A stretch of 14,424 nt of DNA. Source: Chromera velia. Taxonomy: Eukaryota > Sar > Chromeraceae. A model generated the notes under the pieces. That model was given only the letters and a program-made list of their open reading frames with translations. It was not told the DNA's origin and made no database searches. Made by a program: the position numbers and the translations under genes. The stretch covers positions 58,364-72,787 of the forward strand of contig JAHBMJ010005204.1 in assembly GCA_018398765.1 (NCBI GenBank), read 5' to 3'. This document shows, in pieces, positions 7,864 through 14,424 of this stretch (within the stretch, counting starts at the first letter, position 1; the number at the start of each line of letters is the position of its first letter).

Positions 7864-8010
7864 TCATTCCAAGGCCTTTTCCACATCTTGCTCCTTCACC
7901 GGAGTGTTCAGAGAGGTTCCACGATCCTCTGTCAAGGGGTAGCAGCTGAGTTGGCTCTTATTAACCGTAGCAGGCAGAAGAGGAGGGCTTGACTGCTCCG
8001 CCATGCTTGT
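7864..8010 (-). CDS. RING/ankyrin gene exon 18 (to first stop)
   Basis: The acceptor is CTCTTGCGCCCACAG; 48 codons, then TGA. It begins TSMAEQSSPPLLP (flexible, Ser/Pro-rich) and ends QDVEKALE. The reading frame resumes two codons after the stop (see the tail at 7208-7863), so this may not be the original C-terminus. Confidence 0.65.
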   Translation of the reverse strand, partial: TSMAEQSSPPLLPATVNKSQLSCYPLTEDRGTSLNTPVKEQDVEKALE

Positions 8011-11000
8011 CTGTGGGCGCAAGAGAAAGGCGTTACTGCTCTTCGCTGGTTTGCTTGCATTCACTCACTCACTCTTACTCACTCGTTCACTGTTTTCTAA
8101 GGACAGTAAAAGATGAACGGCCAGCACCTGCAAGCAAGCCAATATTTAGCTGGCGCTGTGAGGGAATGGGTTTGCAACAGAGATGGAAAGGGCAAAGAAA
8201 AAGAGGGAACAAAGAAGAGAGTAACCCTTTTTTTGCAATATGGCAACATCACTCCTTAGTTTTCTTTTACTTGTGCAGTTATCCGTGGAGTTGCTGTTCA
8301 AAGTCTGACACACGGATGTCCACTCACACGCAGAGGAAGCGAAATGCTGAACCGACCAGACGAGAGTTCTGCGGACCCTCTCCAGCACCTCGCACATCTC
8401 GATGAGCTCAACTGCACTGCCACTCTTCTCCTGCATGCGGTTGAAATTAGTTGAAGGACACAGGGAGGAACCCTGAGAGAATGAAGTAGGCGAGAATTGA
8501 TTCTGTCTAAATTCATAACCCCCTAGCTGTGTTGGTGTCCTTTTCTCGAATCGGATCCCTTCTCGACCGTTAGCCTTTCTTGCATGCATCATTCCGTTTT
8601 TTCGTTCCCTGATTCGATCAGAAATAGCGCTCTCATCAAATACTAGGAGATACAATGTTTTTTGTAGAAAGATAAAAAAGAGAACATCTTGTGCAAGACA
8701 GAATGAGAGTAGGCACACAAAAAATTGGGAAAGAGCGAAATGTCGCCTTTCAAGAGAAAGAGCAAGCAAGCAATGGCAAAGAAACAAGATCGCCACTTCA
8801 ACGGGCCTTAAAGCACATGCAGAAACGGACAGAAAGAATTGTGCAAAAGAAGAAGACAATTCAATTAAGGGGATAAGAATTAAGGAGAAAAGGTAAGTCA
8901 ATTCACGGAGTCTCTCATGAAGATTGTCCCAATTCTCCCGATCGATCTGGAAGATCTGCATCGGGATCCACCCGCCCTGCTTTCGGCTTGGTGACGGCCA
9001 GGAACGCAGGGGAGAACCCATCCTGAAATCAGTTAATCAATGGCTCACAGAATATTATGGAAGACTCTGAAGCAGCAAAAAGAGCGCCCCGCATATAAAG
9101 GTACAGAGACAGTGACAAGCACCAACCAATGCAAAATCGCGAAAGACCACACTATGACAGTGACTTTCCCCGGTGGCAATAAATCTAGTGCAGCACATGT
9201 TAATTGTCATGCAGACTTACACAGATCCCAGAATATGGGCAGTCTCAAATTTTTACTAACTCTAAGAGAGACAGAAAGGCGCCGGCCCATGCACACATAT
9301 ACAAAAAAGTGGATTCCGAAGAGGACGCTGACAGTCGATGCATGCAATTGACAAGAGATCTATCTCCCTCAATGCACTTACACACTAGCTACTTGGAGGA
9401 TGATCGAGGCAGGCTTACGTGGTTAGGAAGAGCGATGAGGGCAGCTGTTCTCATTCTGTTGTGCTCTGCGATCTCGATGAAGACAGCCTCCCTAGCAGCG
9501 TCCTCTCCTTTTGTTCTTGCCAAGCAGCTGAAGACTGAGTCATTGGTCTGCATATACATACGCACGAAGGCATGAAAAACCTCTAGAATCTGAGTCTTGT
9601 TCCAACAAATAATAGCTTACATACATAAGCATACTTGAAACAGGTGCCGGGGGAGTCGGCATGTTCGTACAGCGTCCTGCCAGTTTTCATGCAATCATTT
9701 TCTTGTTTGCGTTGCTTCTGTCTCACCAGCAGTAATTTTAAAAAATTAACGCAAGAATGAAGCAAGAGAGCTAGGAGAGGGAAAGGAAACGAGGACGAAA
9801 AAAAATGTGGAAGCAACAGGAGAATGGAGGGACTCCGAGGAAGGAATGACACAAAGAAAAAAGGAAGGAGTAGAGAAAAGGCGTTGGCCACATCTGTTCT
9901 ATGTCCATTCAAATGAGACGAGAGGAGAAACGAGACATCATCCCTCTAGATTACTCTAGATTCCCTCGCTCTCCCTTTGACGTTGGAATATTTTATGTCA
10001 GTCGACCCGATGGATCGAACCCATGATCGTTGAGAACCTGCCCTTCTCCCAAATGCCTGCACGTGCTTGTCTTGCCCTCCCCCTCCTTTGTGTGTGTGGG
10101 CGGGACGGTTGGGGGGGTAGGCGGGGTTTGTTTACCTGACAGGGTTTGAGTTCATACAGGATCGAGACTTACCGCTGTCAGATATGTCATGTTGGCGCCT
10201 GCAGCCAGGAGTGCCTTCACAGTTTCAAAGGTTGGTGTTGATACCAGTGACAGCGGCGGGTAAGGAGGGAGGGCAGTTTTCCCATTCTGCAGACAGAAAC
10301 AGGGGGACGACGGGAGGATGAAATGGGGGAGGGAAGGGGGGACACGTATGTATACGGAAAACTCTACATAGAGGTATATAGATTGCATGATTAACATGAC
10401 TGAAAACAAAACCACAGCAAATAACACGAATAGAACTCATACATGATTCAACAAGAAAAAATGAAATCAACACAAAATTACCTTGTCATCGGTTTCAAGA
10501 AGACCCGGCATCCCCTGACCCCTAAAGAGGTCCAGAACTCGCCTCACAAACCTCGATTACTTGCTCCAGCCACGAGCCTCCCCAAGTTTCCCATTAGAGG
10601 AACGTTCACTCTCCGTCTTCCTTACCAACAGGAGGTGGAGGAAAGTTTGTACAGTGAAGTGGATGACAGAATCGGCAGATGAGCACGAGGCCAAATCACC
10701 CTAAAGATGGTGTTAGAGGGCGGCCCGGGGAAGAAGCGAAGGATGGTACAACAAAAAAGCGATCTAGATCGAGAAATAACAAACGGATATACGAAAAAAA
10801 GCGGCCTAATTCATCGATTCAAATCTAGAGAGAGGAAAAAGAGAAGCAGGAACGAATAGATATGCGTGGCAGCGTCCACCCACCTTGCCGGTATCCGGTT
10901 CGTGTCTCAGGCAGATTGCCCTCAAATTCCCATGCAGCATTCTTGCCATCGAAAAGGGACTCGACGCCCTCGTTATCGGGGTACATGAGGGTCCTGGTTC

Positions 11001-14000
11001 AGCAACTCTTTGAATGAATTGCTTCAGAAATTCTTTGTGTTTTATCTCGTTGGCCTGCAACAGAGTAGAGCAGAGCAGAAGAGGCAAAAAGAGAAACCGT
11101 CACTTCAAGAATGTGCGGATTAATATTATACTAACTGCCTGTTTTATACCTGCATCTTCTGCAGGACACTGTTGTACTCTTAACGACCATGACAATGTAT
11201 CGGCAGGTGACAAGGCGTACTCTAGTGATCTTGAAGACAGGCCAATCAATGCTCCCAGCCAATACATGTCCTTCTTTTATTCTGAGGAAGCTTTGCTGCC
11301 TATGTATATGTACTGTTCTATACATATATGCATGTATTGAAGTGTCCTCAGAAAACGGGCATCGGGCAGCTAACGGACCATCTCCAAAGTAACCACATGC
11401 ATGATGTGAATATCCCGCTTGGTGATTCTCTATGTGCATCTTATAGCATGCGTAATAGTACTCCTCTGGTTTCTGCAATTAAGTTTGAGAAAATAAGGCA
11501 GAGGCACAAGTATGAAGTGAACAACGGTCAAGAAATCGGACGGGAGATATGGAGAGGCACTCAAGGAAACTTTAAGAGAACAATCGGGAGAAGCTGGAGG
11601 AAGTGACAGAGGAAGGGAGAGACGTAGTTGCTCATACGAGCAGGAAGGCAGGCAGGGAAGATTAATTGCCGAGAACGCTCCTCTTTTCCCTTCTGGACGC
11701 ATGCCTTGCTTTTCTTTATTTTTGCTCTCCCCTCGGCAGCTTCTTATGTCCAATCGAAAACAGATAAGCAGGAAGGTAAAGAAAGGTTAAGAGGGGCAGA
11801 GAGGGGGCAAAAGAGAGAGAAAGAGGGAAGCAGAGATACCGACAGAGGGGCAGGTATGAAGGAAGAGAGGGAGGACTCACGGAAGTAAGAACGGAAGAAT
11901 GAAAGTAAGAAATAACGAAGCAACAATCAAAAGAAACAAGCTACGAATGATGGAGAAAATGAACCATAAAAGAATGTACAGGAGAACGGCATGGTCGAAA
12001 CGAGCAATGAAACAAGGAAAGAGATACAGAAGGATTCGATGGACGAATGAATTATGGAAGACGAAGAAAAAAAAATGCTGTTAGCATGGTGTATGAAGGA
12101 AAGAAGAAAGGAAACAAGGACGGAAGCAATGAAGAAACAAAGAGAGAGCAGTGAGAGAGACCATCTAGTTGATATCTTGAACGCGTGTAGAGCATGTCAT
12201 GTATAGATGCATGCACTCATAGAGATGTAGACAGCCTTGCAGGAAAAAAGCAAAGAGAGGGAACTGATCCTCCACTGTGTCGATGGTGCATGATCTAGAC
12301 ACTGTAAGCAGGAAAAACTGCCACTCTGCGTCTGAGAGACAATTAACCTACTCTGTGGCCTGTTGTGCTTCTTTACCATCTCCTGGGGGACGTGCTGCTT
12401 GACAGTTGCTAGGAAAAGTTTCTGCAGAGACACATAGAGAGGCAGCAAAAAAGGAGGGAGGCTGTGTATAAAAAAATCTGAGGACTAAAAAGCAGTCAAT
12501 CAGATGGAGAGACCGAAAAAGCTGAAGATCCTTGTGTCTTTCACCCCATGCAGGCCTGGTTTGGACATGAGTGACTCTCCGTCTTTACTCATTCTGCAAG
12601 AGAGAAAACAGAGAGACTGTCACAAGGGTACAGACAGATAAAGAGAGAGGGAGGGAGAGAGGGAGAACAAGAGAGAGAGAGAGTACGGGGAGAGTTTTTG
12701 TTCTTTAGAAAAAATTAAGGAGTGGGGGTACCGTACTTTTAAGCCTTCGTCCCATTCTGGTACCCTTCTATACCCCTCCCACTTTTTTAATTACCTATCT
12801 AAGTACCATGATAAAAGCTTTAAACTCCTGAAGGACCCAAAAAAGCAATAGATCATCGTAAGCTATGTGATGGATACACGCTCCGTATTTGACTCTGCCT
12901 TCTGACCTTGTTGCAATTCTCAACGAAGCACATCATCTGCACGCTCTCCCTTCTGGACTCTATCTTTTTAGCGACGTAGAGACAGAAACAGTCACAGCAG
13001 CAGCCGTGGCCACATGGAAAAGACACCCATTTCTGCATACAAAAATTAATAGTGCATTACAGCATCGGAGAGATAAGCCCATATACAAGGACAGCTGGAG
13101 GCACACATGGACCCCCCCAAAACGATGGAACATGACCGAAACAAATCGGGAGACGTAGGGAGATTATTACGTGGAAACTCTTAAATTAAAGAGACCGTCT
13201 GAGTACTCAAAGCAAAAAATGGTGGGCCTTGACAGATGCGTGCATGGATTGAGGCTACCACCTGAAAGGTGAAGATTGAGTAGAGGCAGACGATAGACAG
13301 AGAGATTTGAATGAAGGCGACAGCTAAGGATTTCAGAGAAGAGTAGAAGGCAAAAAAAAAAGTGAGATCAGCGATGGGAAACACAAGCCGCGGATTCATC
13401 CAACAAGCTATCAACTTTGAAACGAAAAATGTGGAAAAAGGAGCAAAAGAGTAGACTCAAAAAAAGATGTAAAACAGCAGGATTGAAGAAACAATGACTG
13501 CTGCTAACCTCCGAGAGTATCTCAGAGCCTTCCGTGAAGATGGGACAGTTCCGTGCATTCTCATGGGGTGGTATTAACACCTTGCTACACCATTGCTACA
13601 GCTGCTTTCCAAGCTAGATGCGTTTCTGACAGTCACCTGGCACTTTTGACCTCCTTGAACCTAACTACCACTTAAAAGTTTAACCTGCATTTTTGGATAA
13701 GCTTGAAAGTCCGCGCCGCAGGCGCGGATTTTTTACGGTGTCTTAAAAGCCAAAACCACATATCTGGACGGTATCTTGAGCATCTACGCCGCAGGCGTGG
13801 ACGGTCTCTTGAAAAACGATGCCGCACATAGAGATCATCTTGATTATATTTTTTTAAGTGGCAATTAGGTTCAGGGAGGTTGTACTTCTTACTAGGTCGA
13901 TGTCGCTTAACATGCAGCGCGCATTGCAGTGCCTGCATGCATGTGCAACACCGTGCATGCAGCATGAAACACATCGCAACACCGCATGTTAATGATACCT

Positions 14001-14220
14001 CGAGTCGATTAGAGGACAGAGCGGCTCCAGGAACGGGATTCGATCATGAGGCACTGGTGTGGTCTGCACGCTCCGTCGAATGCGAAGGAGGTCAACCTGG
14101 TCGTGGCAACTTCTGTCCAAAGTTTGGCCCTTGCGGCGCCGATCTTGGAATATCCCGCCGCCGCGCGCAGTAAAGTCAGACCCGGTCAGGAAGTGCGTGA
14201 CCGTGCGCGAATGCGAGCGA
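7864..14220 (-). CDS. RING-finger/ankyrin-repeat gene, 18 exons (overview)
   Basis: This is a gene reconstructed by eye from GT..AG borders, joining 18 minus-strand exons whose phases agree throughout. The total is 559 codons including TGA at 7866-7864; the start codon is not seen and should lie in an exon to the right. Order: a charged N-terminal stretch, an Ariadne-like RING (C-P-I-F, C-G-H-G-C-C-C-D-C, C-F-V-E-N-C), a helical linker, then degenerate ankyrin units (NGKTAL..TFETVKALLAAGAN, TGRTLYEHA, DGFSPAFLAV..AVELIEMCE, VLAVHLLLSLENSE). RING proteins of this kind usually bring a ubiquitin-conjugating enzyme to a target, and ankyrin repeats bind partners, so a cytosolic or nuclear ubiquitin-ligase-like adaptor is the inference. 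The second zinc position is Phe, so activity is uncertain. Most introns are phase 0 and range from about 70 to about 900 bases. Exons 7-8 are the least certain joint. Confidence 0.6.
8083..8127 (-). CDS. RING/ankyrin gene exon 17 (45 bases)
   Basis: The acceptor is GGCTTGCTTGCAG and the donor CGA|GTGAGT; it encodes VLAVHLLLSLENSER (phase 0-0), an ankyrin-like helix. Confidence 0.6.
8314..8430 (-). CDS. RING/ankyrin gene exon 16
   Basis: The acceptor is TTTCAACCGCATGCAG and the donor TCC|GTGTGT; 39 codons, phase 0-0. AVELIEMCEVLERVRRTL forms ankyrin helix 2 following exon 15. An inner donor with better consensus (GTGAGT at 8327) would end in phase 1 and not fit exon 17. Confidence 0.6.
8431..8971 (-). 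other. 541-base intron
   Basis: This is the intron between exons 15 and 16. It contains TGCATGCA at 8581-8588 and a branch-like CTAATTTC before the acceptor. A Lys/Arg-rich open stretch on minus (8500-8645) with a possible CTCCTAG acceptor was left out for lack of phase support. Confidence 0.4.
8972..9022 (-). CDS. RING/ankyrin gene exon 15
   Basis: The acceptor is TAACTGATTTCAG and the donor CGG|GTGGAT; 17 codons, phase 0-0: DGFSPAFLAVTKPKAGR, an ankyrin turn plus first helix. Another frame here is open for 291 codons (9021-8146) but crosses introns. Confidence 0.65.
9419..9547 (-). CDS. RING/ankyrin gene exon 14
   Basis: The acceptor is GTATATGCAG and the donor CAC|GTAAGC; 43 codons, phase 0-0. 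It encodes TNDSVFSCLARTKGEDAA, then EAVFIEIAEHNRMRTAALI: helical, with no stop and high-quality coding text. It ends PNH, which with exon 15 gives NHDGFSPAFLAV. Confidence 0.75.
9625..9717 (-). CDS. RING/ankyrin gene exon 13
   Basis: The acceptor is GGTGAGACAG (weak) and the donor TAT|GTATGT (strong); 31 codons, phase 0-0. MKTGRTLYEHADSPG matches the ankyrin start (TGRTPLHEA type). Confidence 0.6.
10098..10126 (+). other. G-quadruplex-prone motif in intron
   Basis: GGG-C-GGG, then a run of seven G, then GGGG, separated by 1, 6 and 5 bases. It lies in the 455-base intron between exons 13 and 12, on the non-sense strand of the gene. Confidence 0.5.
10173..10286 (-). CDS. RING/ankyrin gene exon 12 (ankyrin repeat)
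   Basis: The acceptor is CTGTTTCTGTCTGCAG and the donor GCG|GTAAGT, the best splice pair in the window; 38 codons, phase 0-0. NGKTAL, then TFETVKALLAAGANMT, is a clear ankyrin core (turn, helix 2, GAN loop) with a longer Pro-rich helix-1 segment. Confidence 0.8.
10482..10514 (-). CDS. RING/ankyrin gene exon 11 (33 bases)
   Basis: The acceptor is TTAGGGGTCAG and the donor AAG|GTAATT; it encodes GMPGLLETDDK. Joined to exon 12 it gives DDKNGKTAL, a canonical ankyrin turn. The frame is open a further 12 codons upstream (FVRRVLDLF), so a longer exon with a different acceptor is possible. Confidence 0.5.
10626..10700 (-). CDS. RING/ankyrin gene exon 10
   Basis: The acceptor is AACACCATCTTTAG and the donor TTG|GTAAGG; 25 codons, phase 0-0. 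SVIHFTVQTFLHLLL forms the two-helix hydrophobic pattern of an ankyrin unit. Confidence 0.55.
10884..11054 (-). CDS. RING/ankyrin gene exon 9
   Basis: The acceptor is CTCTACTCTGTTGCAG and the donor AAG|GTGGGT; exactly 57 codons, phase 0-0. It has an amphipathic N-terminal helix (EIKHKEFLKQFIQRVAEPG) and then CTPITRAS..ARMLHGNLRAICLRHEPD, resembling a divergent ankyrin unit. Confidence 0.65.
11150..11178 (-). CDS. RING/ankyrin gene exon 8 (microexon)
   Basis: The donor is CAG|GTATAA and the acceptor GTCGTTAAG. It encodes EYNSVLQKMQ with the first base from exon 7. The helix reads smoothly into exon 9 (ANEIKHKEFLKQF). A shorter version using CCTGCAG is possible. Confidence 0.35.
11379..11472 (-). 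CDS. RING/ankyrin gene exon 7 (3' border uncertain)
   Basis: The acceptor is ACTTAATTGCAG; it encodes KPEEYYYACYKMHIENHQ and a His/Gly-rich end. The frame stays open far beyond (to 11131), so the donor is chosen only because G|GTCCGT gives a phase (1) that fits exon 8. GTACAT or GTACGC further on are alternatives. Confidence 0.35.
11473..12376 (-). other. 904-base intron, purine-rich on plus
   Basis: This is the largest intron of the model. The + strand is GA-rich (11750-12150), i.e. CT-rich on the transcribed sense. A Lys/Arg-rich open stretch on minus at 11660-11753 has no good acceptor and was not called. TGCATGCA lies at 12208-12215. An undetected exon here is possible. Confidence 0.4.
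12377..12421 (-). CDS. RING/ankyrin gene exon 6
   Basis: The acceptor is TGTGTCTCTGCAG and the donor ATG|GTAAAG. It encodes KLFLATVKQHVPQEM (phase 0-0). A second donor 25 bases on (CAGA|GTAGGT) would add VKKHNRPQ but change phase. Confidence 0.55.
12545..12593 (-). CDS. RING/ankyrin gene exon 5
   Basis: The acceptor is TTTTCTCTCTTGCAG, behind a long GA-rich tract on + (12628-12691), and the donor GGG|GTGAAA. One base completes an Arg codon, then MSKDGESLMSKPGLHG. It ends in phase 0. The initial ATG could also be read as an internal start, but phase fits continuous coding. Confidence 0.5.
12628..12691 (+). repeat. GA-rich microsatellite
   Basis: Near-pure purine tract of GAGAGAGG and GAGAGAGA words, CT on the sense strand of the gene, a short distance upstream of the exon 5 acceptor. 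Confidence 0.8.
12795..12827 (-). CDS. RING/ankyrin gene exon 4 (33-base microexon)
   Basis: The acceptor is TTTTTTGGGTCCTTCAG and the donor GATAG|GTAATT. It is phase 2 at both ends and encodes SLKLLSWYLD between split codons. It extends the post-RING helix. The phase match on both sides is the main support; phase 0 reading meets a stop. Confidence 0.5.
   Translation of the reverse strand, partial: EFKAFIMVLR
12878..13032 (-). CDS. RING/ankyrin gene exon 3 (RING core)
   Basis: The acceptor is TTGTATGCAG and the donor GT|GTATCC; it starts in phase 0 and ends in phase 2. It encodes KWVSFPCGHGCCCDCF, a 19-residue helix-like spacer (LYVAKKIESRRESV), then MCFVENCNK. The pattern C-x-H-x2-C-x2-C..C-x4-C follows the RING1 domain of Ariadne-type RBR ligases, where the last pair is also C-x4-C. 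Alternative donors (AAG|GTCAGA, AGC|GTGTAT) keep phase 0 but do not match the next two exons. No IBR or RING2 Cys cluster was found downstream, so this is not a full RBR ligase. Confidence 0.65.
13033..13508 (-). other. 476-base intron splitting the RING
   Basis: This intron lies between the two halves of the RING. It contains two decoy acceptors and short open stretches (13181-13260 and 13370-13415) that read like protein but give no consistent phases. It has an oligo-T on minus (13352-13361). Confidence 0.45.
13509..13584 (-). CDS. RING/ankyrin gene exon 2 (RING first half)
   Basis: The acceptor is GGTGTAG|C and the donor GAG|GTTAGC. The first base completes a Ser codon with exon 1; it ends in phase 0. 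It encodes KVLIPPHENARN, then CPIFTEGSEILSE. C-P-I-F occupies the place of the first RING pair (normally C-x2-C), so the second zinc ligand is Phe (codon TTC, one base from TGC). An earlier acceptor (GCTGTAG) would add QWCS but break the phase with exon 1. Confidence 0.6.
13585..13998 (-). other. Intron 1 with hairpin repeats and TGCATGCA cluster
   Basis: This is the 414-base intron between the first two seen exons. It holds the tandem hairpin repeat (13710-13830), TGCATGCA at 13934-13941 and 13954-13961, and a repeated GCAACACCG (13945 and 13976). Frames on both strands are broken. Confidence 0.5.
13710..13830. repeat. Tandem repeat with conserved hairpin
   Basis: Two hairpins share the core CGCCGCAGGCG. 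The first is TCCGCGCC-GCA-GGCGCGGA (13710-13728), followed by TTTTTT. The second is TCTACGCC-GCA-GGCGTGGA (13783-13801). Between and after them the words CGGTGTCTT, CGGTATCTTG, CGGTCTCTTG and ATCATCTTG recur, defining a degenerate unit of roughly 33 bases. A third, decayed copy starts at GATGCCGCA (13818). Stem differences between copies keep pairing. Confidence 0.75.
13999..14220 (-). CDS. RING/ankyrin gene exon 1 (first seen)
   Basis: The acceptor is TTTTTCTTTCAG and the donor AG|GTATCA; phase 2 at both ends. It encodes 73 full codons, Arg-rich and without a recognised domain (VTHFLTGSDFTARGGG early; VPHDRIPFLEPLCPLIDS at the end). The long open frame on the opposite strand (14046-14399) is considered its shadow. 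The perfect acceptor and the phase match to the next exon decide the strand. Confidence 0.55.
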
Positions 14221-14424
14221 CTGAAAGAAAAATGCAAAACGTGCAATTGAGCTCAAAAAGTAATTCTTCACATACATGCAGAAAAATAAATGAAAGAGAC
14301 TTGGATCGGAAAGAAACATTCAGAAGTACCAGGAGTGGGAATGGTGGACTGTCAGACTTTCTCTCCTGTAGGTACTGGACTGAAGTACTGACTGACTGAA
14401 CTTATTGTCTCACTTAACCGCTAT
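14221..14424. other. Right edge, no exon recognised
   Basis: The minus strand has a pyrimidine-rich acceptor tract (14221-14235) and further left-out sequence without a credible donor; GACTGACTGA-type repeats lie at 14378-14400. It is probably intron of the RING/ankyrin gene, whose start codon should lie beyond. Confidence 0.4.

Noticed and set aside
7864-7866. TGA read as Trp (altered genetic code) or selenocysteine
   Set aside because: Other candidate genes here use TGA as a stop (1791), and the tail also needs a frame shift, so damage, error or a normal stop is simpler. No selenocysteine element was identified.
8146-9021. Minus-strand frame of 291 codons
   Set aside because: It crosses exons 15 and 16 and their intron; part of it is in the wrong frame for exon 15, and its middle is hydrophobic intron text.
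10443-10682. Plus-strand frame of 79 codons
   Set aside because: It is the shadow of minus exons 10 and 11, which have good splice borders and ankyrin-type text.
13181-13260. Stretch reading FCFEYSDGLFNLR on minus, as a possible first half of the RING
   Set aside because: It needs a weak donor and a phase-1 entry with no partner, and supplies only one Cys at the right spacing; joining exon 2 directly to exon 3 fits better.
13710-13734. Hairpin followed by T6, resembling a bacterial intrinsic terminator
   Set aside because: The context is a eukaryotic intron, and the hairpin is repeated 73 bases on without the T run; a repeat family explains it better.
13710-13830. CRISPR-like array
   Set aside because: Repeats are degenerate, only two to three copies, and the intervening sequence is itself repeated, unlike unique spacers.
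14046-14399. Plus-strand frame of 117 codons at the right edge
   Set aside because: The opposite strand has an excellent acceptor and a donor whose phases match the next exon; the plus frame has neither and ends in repeat-like text.
1-14424. tRNA, rRNA or transposase genes
   Set aside because: No cloverleaf, rRNA core sequence or transposase/reverse-transcriptase motif was recognised on either strand by eye.

Overview
The window looks like nuclear DNA of a eukaryote, probably a unicellular alga or protist with a secondary (complex) plastid. Three things point that way. Genes are sparse and, in one case, split into many short exons with GT..AG borders and pyrimidine-rich acceptors. There are long CT/GA simple-sequence tracts. 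One protein carries a signal peptide followed by a Phe at the predicted cleavage site, the hallmark of bipartite plastid presequences in red-lineage algae. The palindrome TGCATGCA is strongly over-represented, as described for coccidian and related alveolate genomes. A chromerid-like alveolate or a stramenopile alga would both fit; the sequence does not decide. No rRNA, tRNA, CRISPR array or recognisable transposase was seen.

Layout. Positions 1-760 are GC-rich with only a possible terminal exon on +. Positions 761-1660 are an AT-rich island (about 32% GC over 841-1560). From 1791 to 4183 the minus strand holds pieces of one or more intron-containing genes: a convincing first exon at 3947-4183 with a mitochondrial-type N-terminus, and a convincing terminal exon at 1791-1955, with very CT-rich introns (on minus) between. 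A divergent promoter of about 480 bp (4184-4661), with TGCATGC boxes and GC-rich palindromes, separates this from the one clear intronless gene, 4662-5309 on +, a 215-residue predicted plastid-targeted orphan protein. Positions 5310-6660 are CT-rich low-complexity DNA. Positions 6677-7260 are a second AT-rich island (about 28% GC) sharing an inverted segment with the first.

From 14220 down to 7864 the minus strand encodes one gene that I could reconstruct as 18 exons with matching splice phases (559 codons with the stop; the 5' end lies beyond the window or in an unseen exon). It starts with a RING-type zinc finger of the Ariadne-like C-x4-C form, in which the second zinc ligand is Phe, and continues into degenerate ankyrin-type repeats. 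This suggests a ubiquitin-ligase-like adaptor, although the missing ligand leaves activity open. After its TGA stop the same frame stays open for another 171 codons. It then appears to continue in another frame across a G4 run until it meets the oligo-A edge of the AT-rich island. This could be a broken 3' tail, read-through, or assembly errors.

The most interesting signals outside the genes are three: a pair of near-identical hairpins with compensatory base changes inside an intron of the RING gene (13710-13802), the two AT-rich islands in inverted, mirrored arrangement, and the TGCATGCA boxes. All exon models are by eye; no homology search was possible.
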